Assembly: GCA_012931725.1 (NCBI GenBank) | Contig: WHSA01000965.1 | Coordinates: 1-64,000 of the forward strand | Source: Litsea cubeba | Lineage: Eukaryota > Streptophyta > Magnoliopsida > Laurales > Lauraceae | Reading direction: 5' to 3' | DNA length: 64,000 bases | Part shown: positions 46,672 to 58,114 of the stretch, piece after piece | How positions within the stretch are numbered: position 1 is the stretch's first letter | Layout: each line of letters opens with the position of its first letter | Made by a program: the position numbers and the translations under genes | Notes under the pieces: model-generated | The model's database searches: none | What the model was told of the DNA's origin: nothing | The model's input: only the letters and a program-made list of their open reading frames with translations

Positions 46672-47181
46672 ATGGACATAGCAGAGGAAATAGAAGCAGT
46701 TACCTTGCCCAATCTAAATCTGAACGGATATGAAGTCTTCTTCCCTGCCATTTTAGCTTACGTTCAGTTGGTGCAGCAAGATTTCAATTCATGCACAATC
46801 TCTCTCTATTTTACCATCTCCCTTGTCTCGTTCACTGCCTATATGCCTTTTCCTTCTTCTAAGCTCTACAAAATCTCCCTTTTCTTTCTCATTCTCGCGT
46901 GTGCTTCGCACATTTCTTCGTCTCTCCCAAACATGCTCATCTGGCTGCCCTATCGCTCCTGCATTAACCCTTTATTTCATGTGCTTCCTCACCCATTTCA
47001 ACTACAGATCCTTCAGTTTTACCAAGTCCTTGAAGATAAGGTCTTACAAAGGGCCTTCCAAGCCATCCAACGGTTCATGACCGTTGATGCCGGACCAGGT
47101 GCATCCGCGGCGTCATCATCACAAGCCAACTTCAGCTTGGAGGAGGGCAATGTACGCATTGAAGGTGAATTAGGATTATGA
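46672..47181 (+). CDS. Gene copy C5: intact unrecognised protein of 169 residues
   Basis: The only copy open from start to stop. ATG at 46672 lies two bases after an aaattgcag acceptor, so a 5' exon is likely but not identified. Residues 1-18 are acidic. A hydrophobic block (about 19-35, VFFPAILAYVQLV) corresponds to the LPILLGYLQL block of C1. The first membrane-like segment is about 42-60 (YFTISLVSFTAYMPF). PFPSSK is the turn. The second segment is about 68-84, ending SSLPNMLIWLPY. FHVLPHPFQLQILQFY and QRFMTVDAG match the FHxL and LVTVD blocks. The protein motifs persist although the DNA has diverged strongly from C1, which supports constraint on the sense strand. The Gln/Gly/Ala linker of C1 is absent. 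Function unknown; a small membrane protein is the best guess. Confidence 0.7.
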   Translation: MDIAEEIEAVTLPNLNLNGYEVFFPAILAYVQLVQQDFNSCTISLYFTISLVSFTAYMPFPSSKLYKISLFFLILACASHISSSLPNMLIWLPYRSCINPLFHVLPHPFQLQILQFYQVLEDKVLQRAFQAIQRFMTVDAGPGASAASSSQANFSLEEGNVRIEGELGL

Positions 47182-47469
47182 GGGGACTTGATGTATGATC
47201 TGAGGTTAGTTCAGTTATTGTTCATGCCACTGTGCTTCCCGAGTACACTCGAGGGGAACATGAAAGCAGATCTCATCTGAGTCAAATAGTTGGCTAAAAT
47301 TGCTGTATATAGTGAAGAAATAACAAAAAGAAGTTGAATCAGATGGGTTCATAGTCTCTCTCTAGGTCACTAAAAAAACAAAAAGAAGTTGAGTCACATG
47401 TTTAAATCTAAGATTAAGTTGTTCTAGCAATGCAATGTTTGCTGTGTATACAAACTCATTAGTTGGGTC

Positions 47470-48200
47470 TAGGACTGTAAAAATTAACCGTGAAAACTGA
47501 ACCGCCCGGACGAACTAACCGTTTGGTCGGTTTATAGATTTTTTTAAAAACAAAACCGACCGAACGGTTTTTATAAGTTTTTTTTTTTTCAACGGTCGGT
47601 TTTCATAATTACATAGAAACCGTTCGGTTAAAACCGAACCGACCGAACAAAGTCTTTTATCAAAACATCACTTGAGGCCATGATAGTTGAATAGTGTGGT
47701 TGGCTGGTACATGACGAAATAACAACATAAATTATTAATTTGTAGAACTAAAAACAGACCGTGATTTGTGTACATACTTGTATGATTACATTGAGCACAC
47801 CATTTTTTTATGTTTCTAAAGTGACATTATTGTTTCCTTGTGGATTGCTTGTAACTGTAGGAATTTTGATCATTCAAGCCAGCTCTCACAGAATCTTTGA
47901 GGCTAGCCTTGTATCCATTAGTAGGGCCCATCTCTACATTGTAAACTACTCATAAATCTTACTGTCGACTTCAATTTGGGTGAAATTTTTCTCTCTTTCC
48001 TGAACACCCCCCAACCCAAAAAAAAAAAAAAACAATTAACCGAAGACCGACCAAAACCGATCGAACCGAAATGTCGGTTTCCAATGTCCAGTATATGTAC
48101 TTTAGTCGGTTTCGGTTATCGCAAAATTGTAAAACCGAAAGTTTCGGCCCGGGTATCATATGTCGTTAAACCAACCGAAAACCAACCGCTTACAGCCCTA
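47470..48200. mobile_element. Non-autonomous hAT-like element, 731 bp
   Basis: Ends taggactgtaa...ttacagcccta (inverted, one mismatch in 11) with a perfect 8-bp target duplication gttgggtc at 47462-47469 and 48201-48208. Subterminal aaccgacc/cggtcggtt repeats are dense in both arms, as expected for transposase-binding regions. There is no transposase; the interior (47660-47990) looks unrelated and non-coding. Confidence 0.85.
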
Positions 48201-48208
48201 GTTGGGTC

Positions 48209-48811
48209 CTTGTGGAGGGCGCCTACCAGTGTATGGTGATAGAGGCTATGATCAACATCTAAACCACCTGATCAATGACTGATAAGTTTTTATCATCGAA
48301 ATGAGTACATAGTCGATCATGTTAGATTATATGTCCTCAGTCCAGTGGATGATGTAAATAACTTTATTTGTTATCTTAATTGATACATAATTTCATTCTT
48401 TTATTCGTGAGATGAATGAGATTCTTTTACTAATGGTTCACATAATTGATACAAAATGACATGGTTGCTCATGAGATGAATAGAAGCCCTTAATGAAGTA
48501 TATTAAACGTGATCCATGTGTGCGGATGGGATTCGCATGCATGAGACATAGGTCACAACTCTTATACTTGAAGCGTTTCACAACTAGTAATAAGACTGGA
48601 CATCTCATCTAAAAATGATATAACACTACAATTACTATGAGATAGTATATGTTTGTCTCGAACATCAGAGTGGAAGACTCAGATTGTTGTACTAGTACAT
48701 TGGATGTACTTAATGACCATGAGTGGCACCTTATACAAAATATTATCTTTAATTAAGGAATGCTCTCATAATTTCCAAGCTATAGGCTCTCAATCCTGAG
48801 GGAGTATTGTA
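48209..48811. other. Probable LTR-derived flank, left side
   Basis: No gene. The sequence seems to continue at 52647 (gggagtattgta | ggtcaacacctcgg) once the insertion between is removed. The right part (52647-53240), with aagtccaagaagggctgg and a leader-like gatctaggatcttaat phrase, looks like the R/U5 part of an old copia LTR. This is an impression from style, not a demonstrated match. Confidence 0.35.
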
Positions 48812-49073
48812 AGTCCGTGATTCTTACCCTAGAGGGGGGGTGAATAGAGTGAGCTACTAATTAGTGACCAATTATAACAAATTTTAAACTTCTTTAAAAC
48901 AACTAGTCACATGTGATGATTATAGAATTAAATACGAAAGCTTAAATAAACAATCACCACAAAGCAATCATCATAACATAATCATTTATAGTGGTTCGGC
49001 CTCAATGCCTACATCCACTACCGACTTGTGTTCCTACACCCCACCGGATTTCCACTATGTATGCTTTTCAATA

Positions 49074-49163
49074 GGCTAAGCAATAACCTTTACATTATAC
49101 TTTCCAAGGCTAAGCAATAACCTTTACACTATGCTTTTCAAGGCTAAGCAATAACCTTTACAA
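49074..49163. repeat. 34-bp tandem repeat, three copies
   Basis: ggctaagcaataacctttac starts at 49074, 49108 and 49142, followed in the first two by an a(c/t)tat(a/g)ctttnca spacer. The third is cut short. It lies in the left part of the Sirevirus-like LTR. Confidence 0.9.
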
Positions 49164-49325
49164 CCATAGGGTTGGTTCTCTCTCTTAGTAGTGTCTAAAA
49201 TAAACTTGATGGAGATACATTTTAGCTCAATACAATGCCTCTAAATAGGCGGATATAAAAGTGAAAATCTAATTCACACACACACACTATGAATGCAAAG
49301 ATGAATGCACAATGTGTATGTATGC

Positions 49326-49776
49326 CACTACAAGAAAATGCAGATTCAGTGACAACTATTCAGTGAGGGAGGTATATATTGTCACTGATGAGTTACTTTC
49401 AGTGACAAGAAATTTTTATTGTCACATATAAATAGTCGTCACGTCTTACTAGTGACAAGAAAATATATTGTCACAAAATTAGACTTTTCAGTGTCGAGAT
49501 GTTTTTTGGTCGTCACTGAATTTGTCACTATGTTTTTCCCGCAACATACACTTGGCGCCCATTTTTTCTTTTCCCTTCCTAGGTCTTTTTTTTCCCTCCT
49601 TTTGCCCTCCCGCGCGCTAAGTTCCCCCTTTTCCCTATCCCTCACTCATTTCTTTCTCCCTCCTCTCCTCTCATCTCATCTCCATCGGCGTCATCGAGCT
49701 CATCTCCAGAACCCATCTACGCTCGCCCCTCCCCTGCCTCCCGTTCCCTTGCCTGCGCAGCTCCCTCTCTCCCTCG

Positions 49777-49826
<50 letters not shown>

Positions 49827-51140
49827 CCTCTCTTCTCTTCTTCCTCCCCTTTTCCTCTCCCTCTCCCTGCTTCCTCTATTCCGCCCTGCGCCCACCTCTC
49901 GCCCCTGCCTCCCCTTGCCTGCGCAGCTCCCTCTCTCCCTCGGTTCTCTCTCTCTCTCCCCCTCTCTTCTCTTCTTCCTCCCCTTTTCCTCTCCCTCTCC
50001 CTTGCTTCCTCTATTCCGCCCTGCGCCCACCTGCACACCACTCCCTCTCTCTTCCTCTCTTCTCTTCTCTTCTTCCTCCCCGGTTCCTCTCCTCTCCTCT
50101 GCCCTGCGCACCCGCCTTTTCCTCCTCCTCCTCTTCTTTCTTCCTTATCCTTCTCCCTTATCTCTCTTTCCCCTTTCTCATTCCACGCTCTCAGCAGCCC
50201 CCTCTCTCTTTTCCCTCTCCCTTCTCCACTCATTCATCTCATCTCCCATCTGATTTTCGTTCCTCCCCCTCTTTGCCCAGTGGACCACCGAGCACCATCA
50301 CCACCACTATTCCAGTGGGCCATCGATCAAGTGGGCCCCACGATCTTCATCATCCCTAATTTCAAGCTTCACTGTTTGGTAAGCTTCTTCCATTAGATTT
50401 ATGGAAAATAAATGGGATGAATTGTGATGATGGAGATGATGTGTATAAACAAATGGTTTTGATTTATGGAAAATAAATTTAAGCTTCTTTGTTTTTCTTC
50501 ATTTCTCCTCAACTCTGTGAACTTTATAACTTGTTTTTCCATTTCTGATGCATATGTTTGGGATTTTCTGCAGAGCAAGAGCAACCCACTTGGAGTGAAG
50601 ATGATGAAGCGCACTCCAGCTGTTCCCTATTGGGCTTATTCTGGTGGAAGGAAGAACAGTGTTTGAAAGTTGAAAAATTGTTTAAGGTCCTGAGAAGCAG
50701 GCAGTGTAAGGTGCCAAGGAGGTGCCAAGGGGTGAAATAGCACATCCTCACCCCATCTCAGGTCTCTGGATGATTATTTATGACTTGATGATTGTACATA
50801 GTATCTTTATATTTTCATGTCATATGGACCAATCTAAATTGCCTTATCTGGATTTACCTTCATTTGCTTTTGTAATCTGCAATGTGGAAGAACAATGCTT
50901 GTCCTAATGCTCCACAAATCGGATAAGCATCAATTAATCTGAATTAGTCTTGGAATGAATCCCAGAATGCTGGAATTTGCGACATGTGAAACTGAGTTGA
51001 ATCCTTTGGCACAAACCTTATTTTATATTCTCTTCCCTTTTGATATCATAAACCCCAAGTTTATTTGCAATGTTACAATGAATTGTATTGGGCCTACTTA
51101 CTGTTTGCCAAGATCAACTTGAGAATCAAAGTTCATAAAT
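49326..51140 (+). mobile_element. CACTA (En/Spm) element, left end clear, right end missing
   Basis: cactacaagaaaatgc at 49326 is the classical CACTA terminus. The next 220 bp contain many gtgaca/tgtcac repeats in both orientations, the subterminal array expected for transposase binding. The host sequence before it ends in gtatgc, and gtatgc reappears at 51141 with host-like sequence following, but no tcttgtagtg end precedes it. The right end is therefore deleted. Inside lie a 0.7-kb pyrimidine tract and a possible exon-intron structure (tgtttg|gtaagc at about 50378; tttctgcag at 50574), but no transposase. Confidence 0.6.
49560..50280 (+). repeat. Pyrimidine-rich tract with internal duplication
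   Basis: About 700 bp almost devoid of purines on the + strand except in short blocks. A pure TC run lies at about 49780-49824. A block of about 166 bp (gcctgcgcagctccctctct...) is tandemly repeated, starting at 49751 and 49917, with a third partial copy near 50040. Frames on both strands stay open for up to 325 residues because TC-rich DNA lacks stop codons. I do not consider them genes. Confidence 0.8.
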
Positions 51141-51971
51141 GTATGCCAAAGGCTTTTAAAAGTTTTAGCTTATAAAAACATTTATGATTGATAAAAGAAT
51201 GCTAATCACATGTTAAAAACAACTTATAAAAGATATACCTATTTATTCCAAACAAGTTGTGAAATTCAAAGAACAAAACATGTGATGCATAAGGATTTCA
51301 ATCAAATTAAAAATGAAGCTCAATATATGTATGCAAAAAGCATTTTGAAAGTGTAAAACACAAAAATAGATTTGATTGAAATTAAGGGTCAAATCACATG
51401 TAATTAAAAATACAACTTGAAAATGATATACCAATCAATGCTTAAACAAGTTGTGAAACTTTAAAACAAAATACATGTGATTTGTGAAATTGTTGAATCC
51501 AAAACATAAGATAAATTTGAAAGAGATTTTCTTATAATGAAAAACAACAACCAAAGATTCAACCAAGTATAGGAATCATATTACATATAATTTCAAAGAT
51601 ATTTCCAAAACATGATTGACTTATATATACCAATTTAAGTACTACTTGGTTTGAATCAAGGTGATGCATCGAAAATAATAAATCAATTCAAAACATATAA
51701 ATGTTAAGACACAACAAATCATAGTTTAACATGCTAGAAAAGATTTACCAAAAATAAAAGCAAAGCACGAAAAAACATATGATTAGGAAAAACAAGCTTA
51801 CTTAGAGATTTAACTTCATTAATCCAATTAAGCTTTAACTTTCCTAATGACCCTTAGCCTTCCTTAGCTCATTCCCCTTGATATGGCCTCAAAGCACCTC
51901 AAAAATAGCCTCTTGAACTATCAAATTTGGCCTTGGAATGAACTTGCTTTTATAGAAAATTTGTCCCAATT

Positions 51972-52205
51972 GCTACCTGTCAGTTAACCGACATACAGGG
52001 TTCGGTTAACCGACACCCCAACGGTCACAAGCCAACGGTCATAATTTTTAAACTGTGCAGTTGTGGGTTAACCGACAGGTGACCAATAAGCTGACCAACA
52101 GGGCAAATTGATTCAGAAAACAGCTCTCTGGAATTCTAACCGAAAGGCTTTCGGTCAGCTTCTGAACCATAGTCGGTTAGCCGACACCAGACCGACATGC
52201 TAACC
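51972..52205. repeat. Second cluster of GGTTAACC-type palindromes
   Basis: cagttaaccgac, tcggttaaccgac, gggttaaccgac and tcggttagccgac occur within 230 bp, with accgac and ctaaccgaaa variants. The same motif type is clustered at 5738-6095 in a different LTR. Confidence 0.6.
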
Positions 52206-52646
52206 AACAGAGTAGCTAAAATCCCAACTTTTGCACATTTCAAAGTTTTTTCAAGAGGTGATTTTTTGGGCCATTAAACCAAGCATGGAAACATGATTTA
52301 AATCAATCTAAGTGTTTTAAAGTCATGAGGCATAAAAAATCAAATATGATTTGAAACATTAAAACCAATGGCTAGCTTGATTTATATAAATTATTTTCAA
52401 ATTTAAATGCATCCAAGTTTAAAACCAGAACATGCATGAACTAAAAGATTTACAAAATTTTAAAGCAATGCATGAGTAAATCAAGATTTCAAGGTATTTC
52501 AAAAACAATGCATGTGTGAAAATTCGAATGATGCTAAAATGATAATGCATCCATCAAATTGCAATATACAAAATCACTAACAAGTGATAGACTCAAATTT
52601 CTGCTACGCATTTACTTTAACTTACCAATGAATGAGGCCAATTGTA

Positions 52647-54099
52647 GGTCAACACCTCGGTATATTAGCTAAATGGGGTGGTAGAATTGTAGGAACATAT
52701 ATTCTCAAGATTGAATCTGTCCTCATTAAGAGAAATATCCCCTTGTGCTGATTAATGAGATTTATCATCGGTAAGTACACACCCATTCTGATTAAGAGAA
52801 CTAGATCTATAGGACTATTTAAGTCCAAGAAGGGCTGGACATCCAGAGTATGTCTTGGACTTCCAATGTGCTCTTCTCCCACCCTCTGGTTTCTTTACTT
52901 GAGTGCTTTGAGGAGTTCTTCTTAATTGCAATTTCACCATTTTCTTTGAAGAAAATTTATGCGATTTGGTCATAGTGTGGAAGACGGCGAGTCTGAGAGA
53001 TCGTATTTGCGAAAGAGTTTTGCAGAGATAAAGTTCAAAGTCTCGATTTGAGCACAACAGTGCTCCTCAGGTATAGATCTGCACTAGTTATATATGTAGA
53101 TCTATTTAATTGTTATGTATGTTTACACATGTCTTCTTGACAAAGATCTAGGATCTTAATACATTAAGATTAGGGTTTGAGATCTTGGGATTGGTTCCAT
53201 GGCCTTTTGGGTGTTTGATCCCTACGTTAAGCAGATCAAATTTTTTGAAATCCCGTCTGGAAGGCCCACCTACTTCCAACAGATCCAATTGTCCAATCCA
53301 TTTGGATGGGTGTCAAACTTAGCATCGGTAACCATAAGGGGCCCTTGTTCTATGGTCTACTCGAATGAATCATAAGGTGGTCCACTAGGTGCGGTGCTCG
53401 AAGAAGATCTTCCCCACTACTTTAAGGGCACATTTGTGTGCAAAATGTTTTTTTTTTTTTAAGGAAAGTAGAAACTGCCACATCAGCCAAATTTCTAGTA
53501 AATGGATATCATGAAAAAGTGTTTCCGTAGTTGCTGAAAATTTCTATTTGGTGTGAGAAAAAACTTTTTTGACGAAATGATGATTTTTATCTTTGGTGCA
53601 ATACATTCCATATCAACTAGTAAGGGCCAATGTCTTTTGTTTGGTGCGACAATTTTCCACAATTTTAAAAAATCATTCAAATAAATCAATTTCTCACAAC
53701 GGTGTTTCTTCACTGATAACTTCTTCTTTTTTCTCAAAATGAAGGAAATATATTAAGGAAGCAGATGTGCTAAGAACAGAGGGAAATGCTTGACTTTGAC
53801 AAATTATAATTGGAGTCATTGAACTTTAGTGAAAGTGAGAAACCTGAGTCACCAGCCTTTTGCACTCACAAATCAAACCACCAACAAAATACTTGTTACA
53901 ACTTTTACATGAACTTTCAAACGGTACTTGAACTCGTGTTTATAGTAGAGGTTACCATTATTATATAAGAAGCTCGAAGAATTTTATTTAGAGATTGAGG
54001 TTCAATTCGATAATTGATTGCTTGATTTTTTATTTTACTTTTGATGCAATTTTGAGTTTATCTTCTCTCAAATAAGTAGGGGTGCTCATGGACAGGGTC
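52647..54099. other. Probable LTR-derived flank, right side, then unannotated
   Basis: The first 600 bp are discussed with 48209-48811. From 53300 to 54099 I see only AT-rich spacer with a T run at 53449 and short frames (53495-53737 minus) lacking any recognised domain. Confidence 0.35.
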
Positions 54100-54501
54100 T
54101 AGGATTGTCAATCTGGCTCAGAGACAAGGGCGGCGGCCAGGCCCTCAAAAGGCCTTTAAAATGAGCGTTTTCATTTCAAAGGAAAAACCCTAAGGCCGAG
54201 CTTGGACGGTTTTTCACAAGCCCTGAAATTAAAGGGCAGGGCCTAAACAATACTAGCCGGCCCTACCCTAACCATGGCCCTCTTAATTTTATTTATTTTA
54301 TATTTAATATTTATACATGGGGGGGCAGCTCTGCTAAGCTCAAGCTTAGGATAAAGTAAGCTCAAGTGTGTGGTGGGGCCCACTTGGGGACCCGCATGGG
54401 GATGGAGATGGGGGGACTTCAAGGACTCCCTGGGATCCTCCTCTCTACAAAATAATCAACCTCAATTGTGATTTCTATCATCTCCATATGGGCCCAAAAG
54501 T

Positions 54502-54742
54502 TTAATGGTCAATAGTCCATTCAGATTGATACATAGTCGATCCAACGGTCTAGTAAATTCGGATTTGATTGAAAGTTTGTGGACATGTGCAATTTAGGGA
54601 GGTCATGTATTTGGTTCATTTGAATGGACCAAAGGTGAGCCCCACAAGCATGGGCTTACAAAATTTTCTCCTAAGCTCAAATCCGAATTTACTGGACCGT
54701 TGGATCGACTATGCATCGATCCAAATGGACTATTGACCATTT
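54502..54742. repeat. Inverted repeat with 66-bp arms (hairpin MITE)
   Basis: The left arm (54502-54568, aatggtcaatagtccatt...ggatttga) is matched by its complement at 54677-54742 with about five differences. The 108-bp loop contains no frame. Each arm carries gtcgatccaacggtc or its complement. A fold-back element inside the larger hAT-like element is the likely identity. Confidence 0.8.
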
Positions 54743-55036
54743 ATATTTATATATATAAATATATACTAAAATACCCTTACAACAGTCACTTATCAACAAT
54801 AAAATGGGGATCTGAATGCAATTTCATACCCACCTACCCATTTCAAAATCCCCTAAATATTCGTACACACATATTTGGTTCATTTCATCTATATTTAATT
54901 ATTTAAGTAATGTATTGTACTTAATGAATAAGCAATTAGTGTTGCACGGTTGTTTCTAATCCTTTTCTTCTAGTTTTATTGCTTCCTTTTGAGCGTTTTA
55001 TATTATTTTAATATATTTTTGTTAGTGCCGGGAGGT

Positions 55037-56274
55037 GGGGGGGGGGGGGGGCGGGGGGGGACTTTTTTCTCTATAGAGTTACTTGAATGCCAACCAATTC
55101 ATTAAGGTATTTTGTATGTATATGGAACTTCAAGGATATGTAGTGATCCAAATATTTATTAATTATAAAATTATAACTCACTTTAAAAGTCTAAACTAAT
55201 GGTATTTTTTAAGTAAATTTATTTTTGTGACTGAAATCCAATAATGCTTAATAGTTGAATCGGTGTTAAATTGAAAATAATGTCAATTGATAAAAGTTAT
55301 GTAAATGTAAATAATTTGAAGTTTTCAAAGATAAGATTCAACTAGAATGATCTCATACGTGAATTTTTTTGTGAAAGGTGTGAAATAGATGAGACCTTTT
55401 AACTGTTTTCCTTCTTTGACAAAAGTGATAAAATCGTATGTTTAGAACCCAAGTCACTAAAGCATGTACGACTTTGTCCGATAAAAGAAAGTTTTTAGAG
55501 ACAACTTGTATTCTCAATGTCCTGATGGTGCCTTCTCCATTGAGGTTAGATAAGAAATGCTCAGTCGACTCTCCATTCTTGGTAATAGTATAAGAATATA
55601 AAAAAATAATGACTTTCGTGTTTTGAGGCCCTTAGCTCTACTAGTCTGCTCTGACTTGAACGTGGCCCTCCGGGGGGGTACTCCTATCATTAAGAATACA
55701 CTTTTTTCTCTATAGAGTTACTTGAAATGCCAACCAATTCATTAAGGTAGTTTGCATGTATATGGAACTTCAAGGATATGTAGTGATCTAAATATTTATT
55801 AATTATAAAATTATAACTCACTTTAAAAGTCTAAACTAATGGTATTTTTTAAGTAAATTTATTTTTGTGACTGGAATCCAATAATGCTTAATAGTTGAAT
55901 CGGTGTTAAATTAAAAATAATGTCAATTGATAAAAAGTTATGTAAATGTAAATAGTTTGAAGTTTACGTGAATTTTTTTTGTGAAAGGTGTGAAATAGAT
56001 AAGACCTTTTAACTGTTTTCCTTCTTTGACAAAAGTGATAAAATCGTATGTTTAGAACCCAAGTCACTAAAGCATATACGACTTTGTTCGATAAAAGAAA
56101 GTTTTTAGAGACAACTTATATTCTCAATGTCTTGATGGTGCCTTCTCAATTGAGGTTAGATAAGATAATGCTCGGTCGACATTCCATTCTTGGTAATAGT
56201 ATAAGAATATAAAAAATAATGACTTTCGTGTTTTGAGACCCTTAGCTTTGCTCTGACCCGAACTTGGCCCTCGA
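55037..56274. repeat. G tract and 640-bp tandem duplication
   Basis: A G run (55037-55060, one C) precedes the first copy, 55061 to about 55665. The second copy starts at 55700 (acttttttctctatagag again) and ends about 56274. Copy two lacks a 34-bp block after gaagttt and otherwise differs by scattered substitutions. Copy one ends in a shorter gggggg run (ctccgggggggtac, about 55669). Both copies are AT-rich and non-coding. Confidence 0.9.
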
Positions 56275-56386
56275 GGGTAAGGTAAGGGCCTAGGTACTGC
56301 AATGTATACCCTTCAAGAAGCCCGCCCTACATATATTGAGGGAAGGGTTAGGTCCACCTAGGGCTTGATCTGGCCCGGCAACCCTA

Positions 56387-56663
56387 ACCAGGTCAGCCCA
56401 AGCCCGAATTGGGTCCAGCTCACTTTGGGCGCGGTTGCACCTAAAATATGAGCCCATTTAATACATGGACCGGACTTGGATTCAATGGTGGAGAGCCTAA
56501 AGCCCCGCCCGGCCTAAGCTAGACACTCAATTTAAATAAAAGAGATTTTTTCTATAGGAATGAGGACTTGAACACAGGCACTATCACACACAAATAGATC
56601 ACAACCAAGGATACCTAATCTATACAGATCAAAGAGTACCTATACCTTTAACAAGGATACTTA
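56387..56663. other. Spacer between two transposons
   Basis: GC-rich at first (gggtccagctcac...gcccggcctaag), then single-copy-looking. No gene. Confidence 0.4.
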
Positions 56664-58114
56664 GGTAATGTTTGGATCGTCTTAAGTTTGGGTCTTAATG
56701 TCTTCTGTCTTAAGTGCTAAGACAAAAAAATAAATAAGATCGTTTGGTGCGCTATAACAATATGTCTTAAGCGCTGAGACGACTTGTTATTTAAGACGAG
56801 ATTTATCTTAATTCTAGGAGCTCGAAAACCAGCTCCTGGAATTAAGACCCCAACATCTTAAGTGGTAAGACAGTTCAGAACTTTTAAAATTTCCGTAATA
56901 ACCCTCACCAATATCAACGATTGCAGCCCTCGAATAATTATAATCATAAAATAAAAAAATAATTATAAAACAAAATTTAATTAAACATATAATAAAAATA
57001 AATTTAATACAAACACTTTATCATAATATAATATACATATAACATTTAAAAAAAATAAATGATTAAAAACATAATACTAACACTTATTAATTAACAAATT
57101 AAATAAGTAATATTATATCTATAAAAAATAAAATGAACATATAACAAAAATAATATAATATTCAACGACTATTAATTGAAAAAAATTCATATATAATTTA
57201 ATAAATATATATAAATAAATAATAATATATTAACACAACTACAACTATGTAACAATTAATAAATTAAGATATATATATATAAATGAAAATAAAAATAAAA
57301 ATACAATTAAAAAATATATAATAATAAATAATAAATAATATATATAATATATATAATAAAATTAAATATTATGATAAAAACAATCATAACACAACTATAA
57401 ATAATAAAATAAAAAACAAAACACAAAATAAACAAAAAACCATTAAATTAAATAAAAATAAAAATTAATATGATAAAAAAATTAAATAAGAATAATTAAT
57501 ATAAAACATTAATAACATATTATTTATTGAAAATAAATAATAATATAATAATTTAAAACATAATAAAACTAATACAAATAATAAAATTAATACACATAAT
57601 TATAAAAAATAATAAAAAAACATAAAATTACAATTAATATAAAATAATAATCATATAAAAACATCAAAAAATAAATATAATAAAATTAATTATAAAATAT
57701 ATAATTATATTAAAAATAATATTATAAACAATATATAATAAAATATTAAATAAATAAAAAAACATAAAAAATATATGATAATTATATTTTATAACAAAAA
57801 TTATAGAGTGTACTGTGCATTGTCCGAGTTTAAAAATAAACAAATTTGGATTGTCACTTATGTTTTTCAGGCTTGAAACCCATTTTTTAAAAAATAACAG
57901 AAATTACACTTAACTTAAGACTGGATAAGATGCATTATCAAACAGTCTTATTCAATTCAGATCTCATAACGTTCGGGTGTTGCCATGCCCCAACGATCTT
58001 ATTACAGAACAACTAATCAAATCTTAAACTCGCAGCTCTAATAAGATCTTAAACTCACAGATCTTTTTCAGACAAATAAGACGGTAAAAAAAATAAGACG
58101 ATCCAAATAGGCCC
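56664..58114. mobile_element. PIF/Harbinger-like element, 1451 bp, with AT-rich core
   Basis: The left end contains gtttggatcgtctta and the right end is its inverse, taagacgatccaaat, within 21-bp termini that match at 17 positions (right end read as gggcctatttgg). TTA is present at 56661-56663 and 58115-58117. gtcttaag and cttaagac blocks recur in both subterminal regions. About 870 bp in the middle are almost pure A/T. No transposase frame, so non-autonomous. Confidence 0.75.
56930..57800. repeat. Extremely AT-rich segment
   Basis: Mostly taataaaataa-type sequence with A favoured on the + strand and very few G or C for about 870 bp. No clear period. All frames are closed by TAA. Confidence 0.9.

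Larger units (their letters stand above)
48812..52640. mobile_element. Sirevirus-like solo LTR carrying a CACTA insertion
   Basis: attgta is present on both sides (48806-48811 and 52641-52646), consistent with a target duplication. The left end has ccctagagggggggtgaatag and then gtggttcggcctcaatgcctacatccac, phrases characteristic of plant Sirevirus-type copia LTRs (knowledge). The right end has clustered GGTTAACCGAC palindromes (51972-52205). A 34-bp tandem repeat lies at 49074-49163. The LTR sequence is interrupted at 49325 by a CACTA end and appears to resume around 51141. Exact ends are uncertain because TG...CA does not fall at the duplication. Confidence 0.5.
54100..56386. mobile_element. 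Candidate hAT-like composite element, 2.3 kb
   Basis: taggattgtcaatctgg at the left and the complement tagggttgccgggcc at the right are hAT-type ends. The 8-bp flanks acagggtc and accaggtc agree at six of eight positions. GC-rich subterminal blocks (ggccaggccc, gggcagggcc, aagcccgccc) lie just inside both ends, typical of this element class. The interior holds a hairpin (54502-54742), a long G run and a 640-bp tandem duplication. No transposase. Confidence 0.45.

Noticed and set aside
49419..50396. 325-residue open frame on the + strand, with 146- and 177-residue frames opposite
   Set aside because: All result from TC-rich DNA that lacks stop codons in every frame. The translations are Ser/Pro/Leu or Arg/Glu strings without domain features, and the first frame starts inside the CACTA subterminal repeats.
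48812..52640. The element between the ATTGTA repeats as a complete retrotransposon
   Set aside because: No gag, pol, primer site or second LTR was found; the content fits one LTR plus a CACTA fragment.
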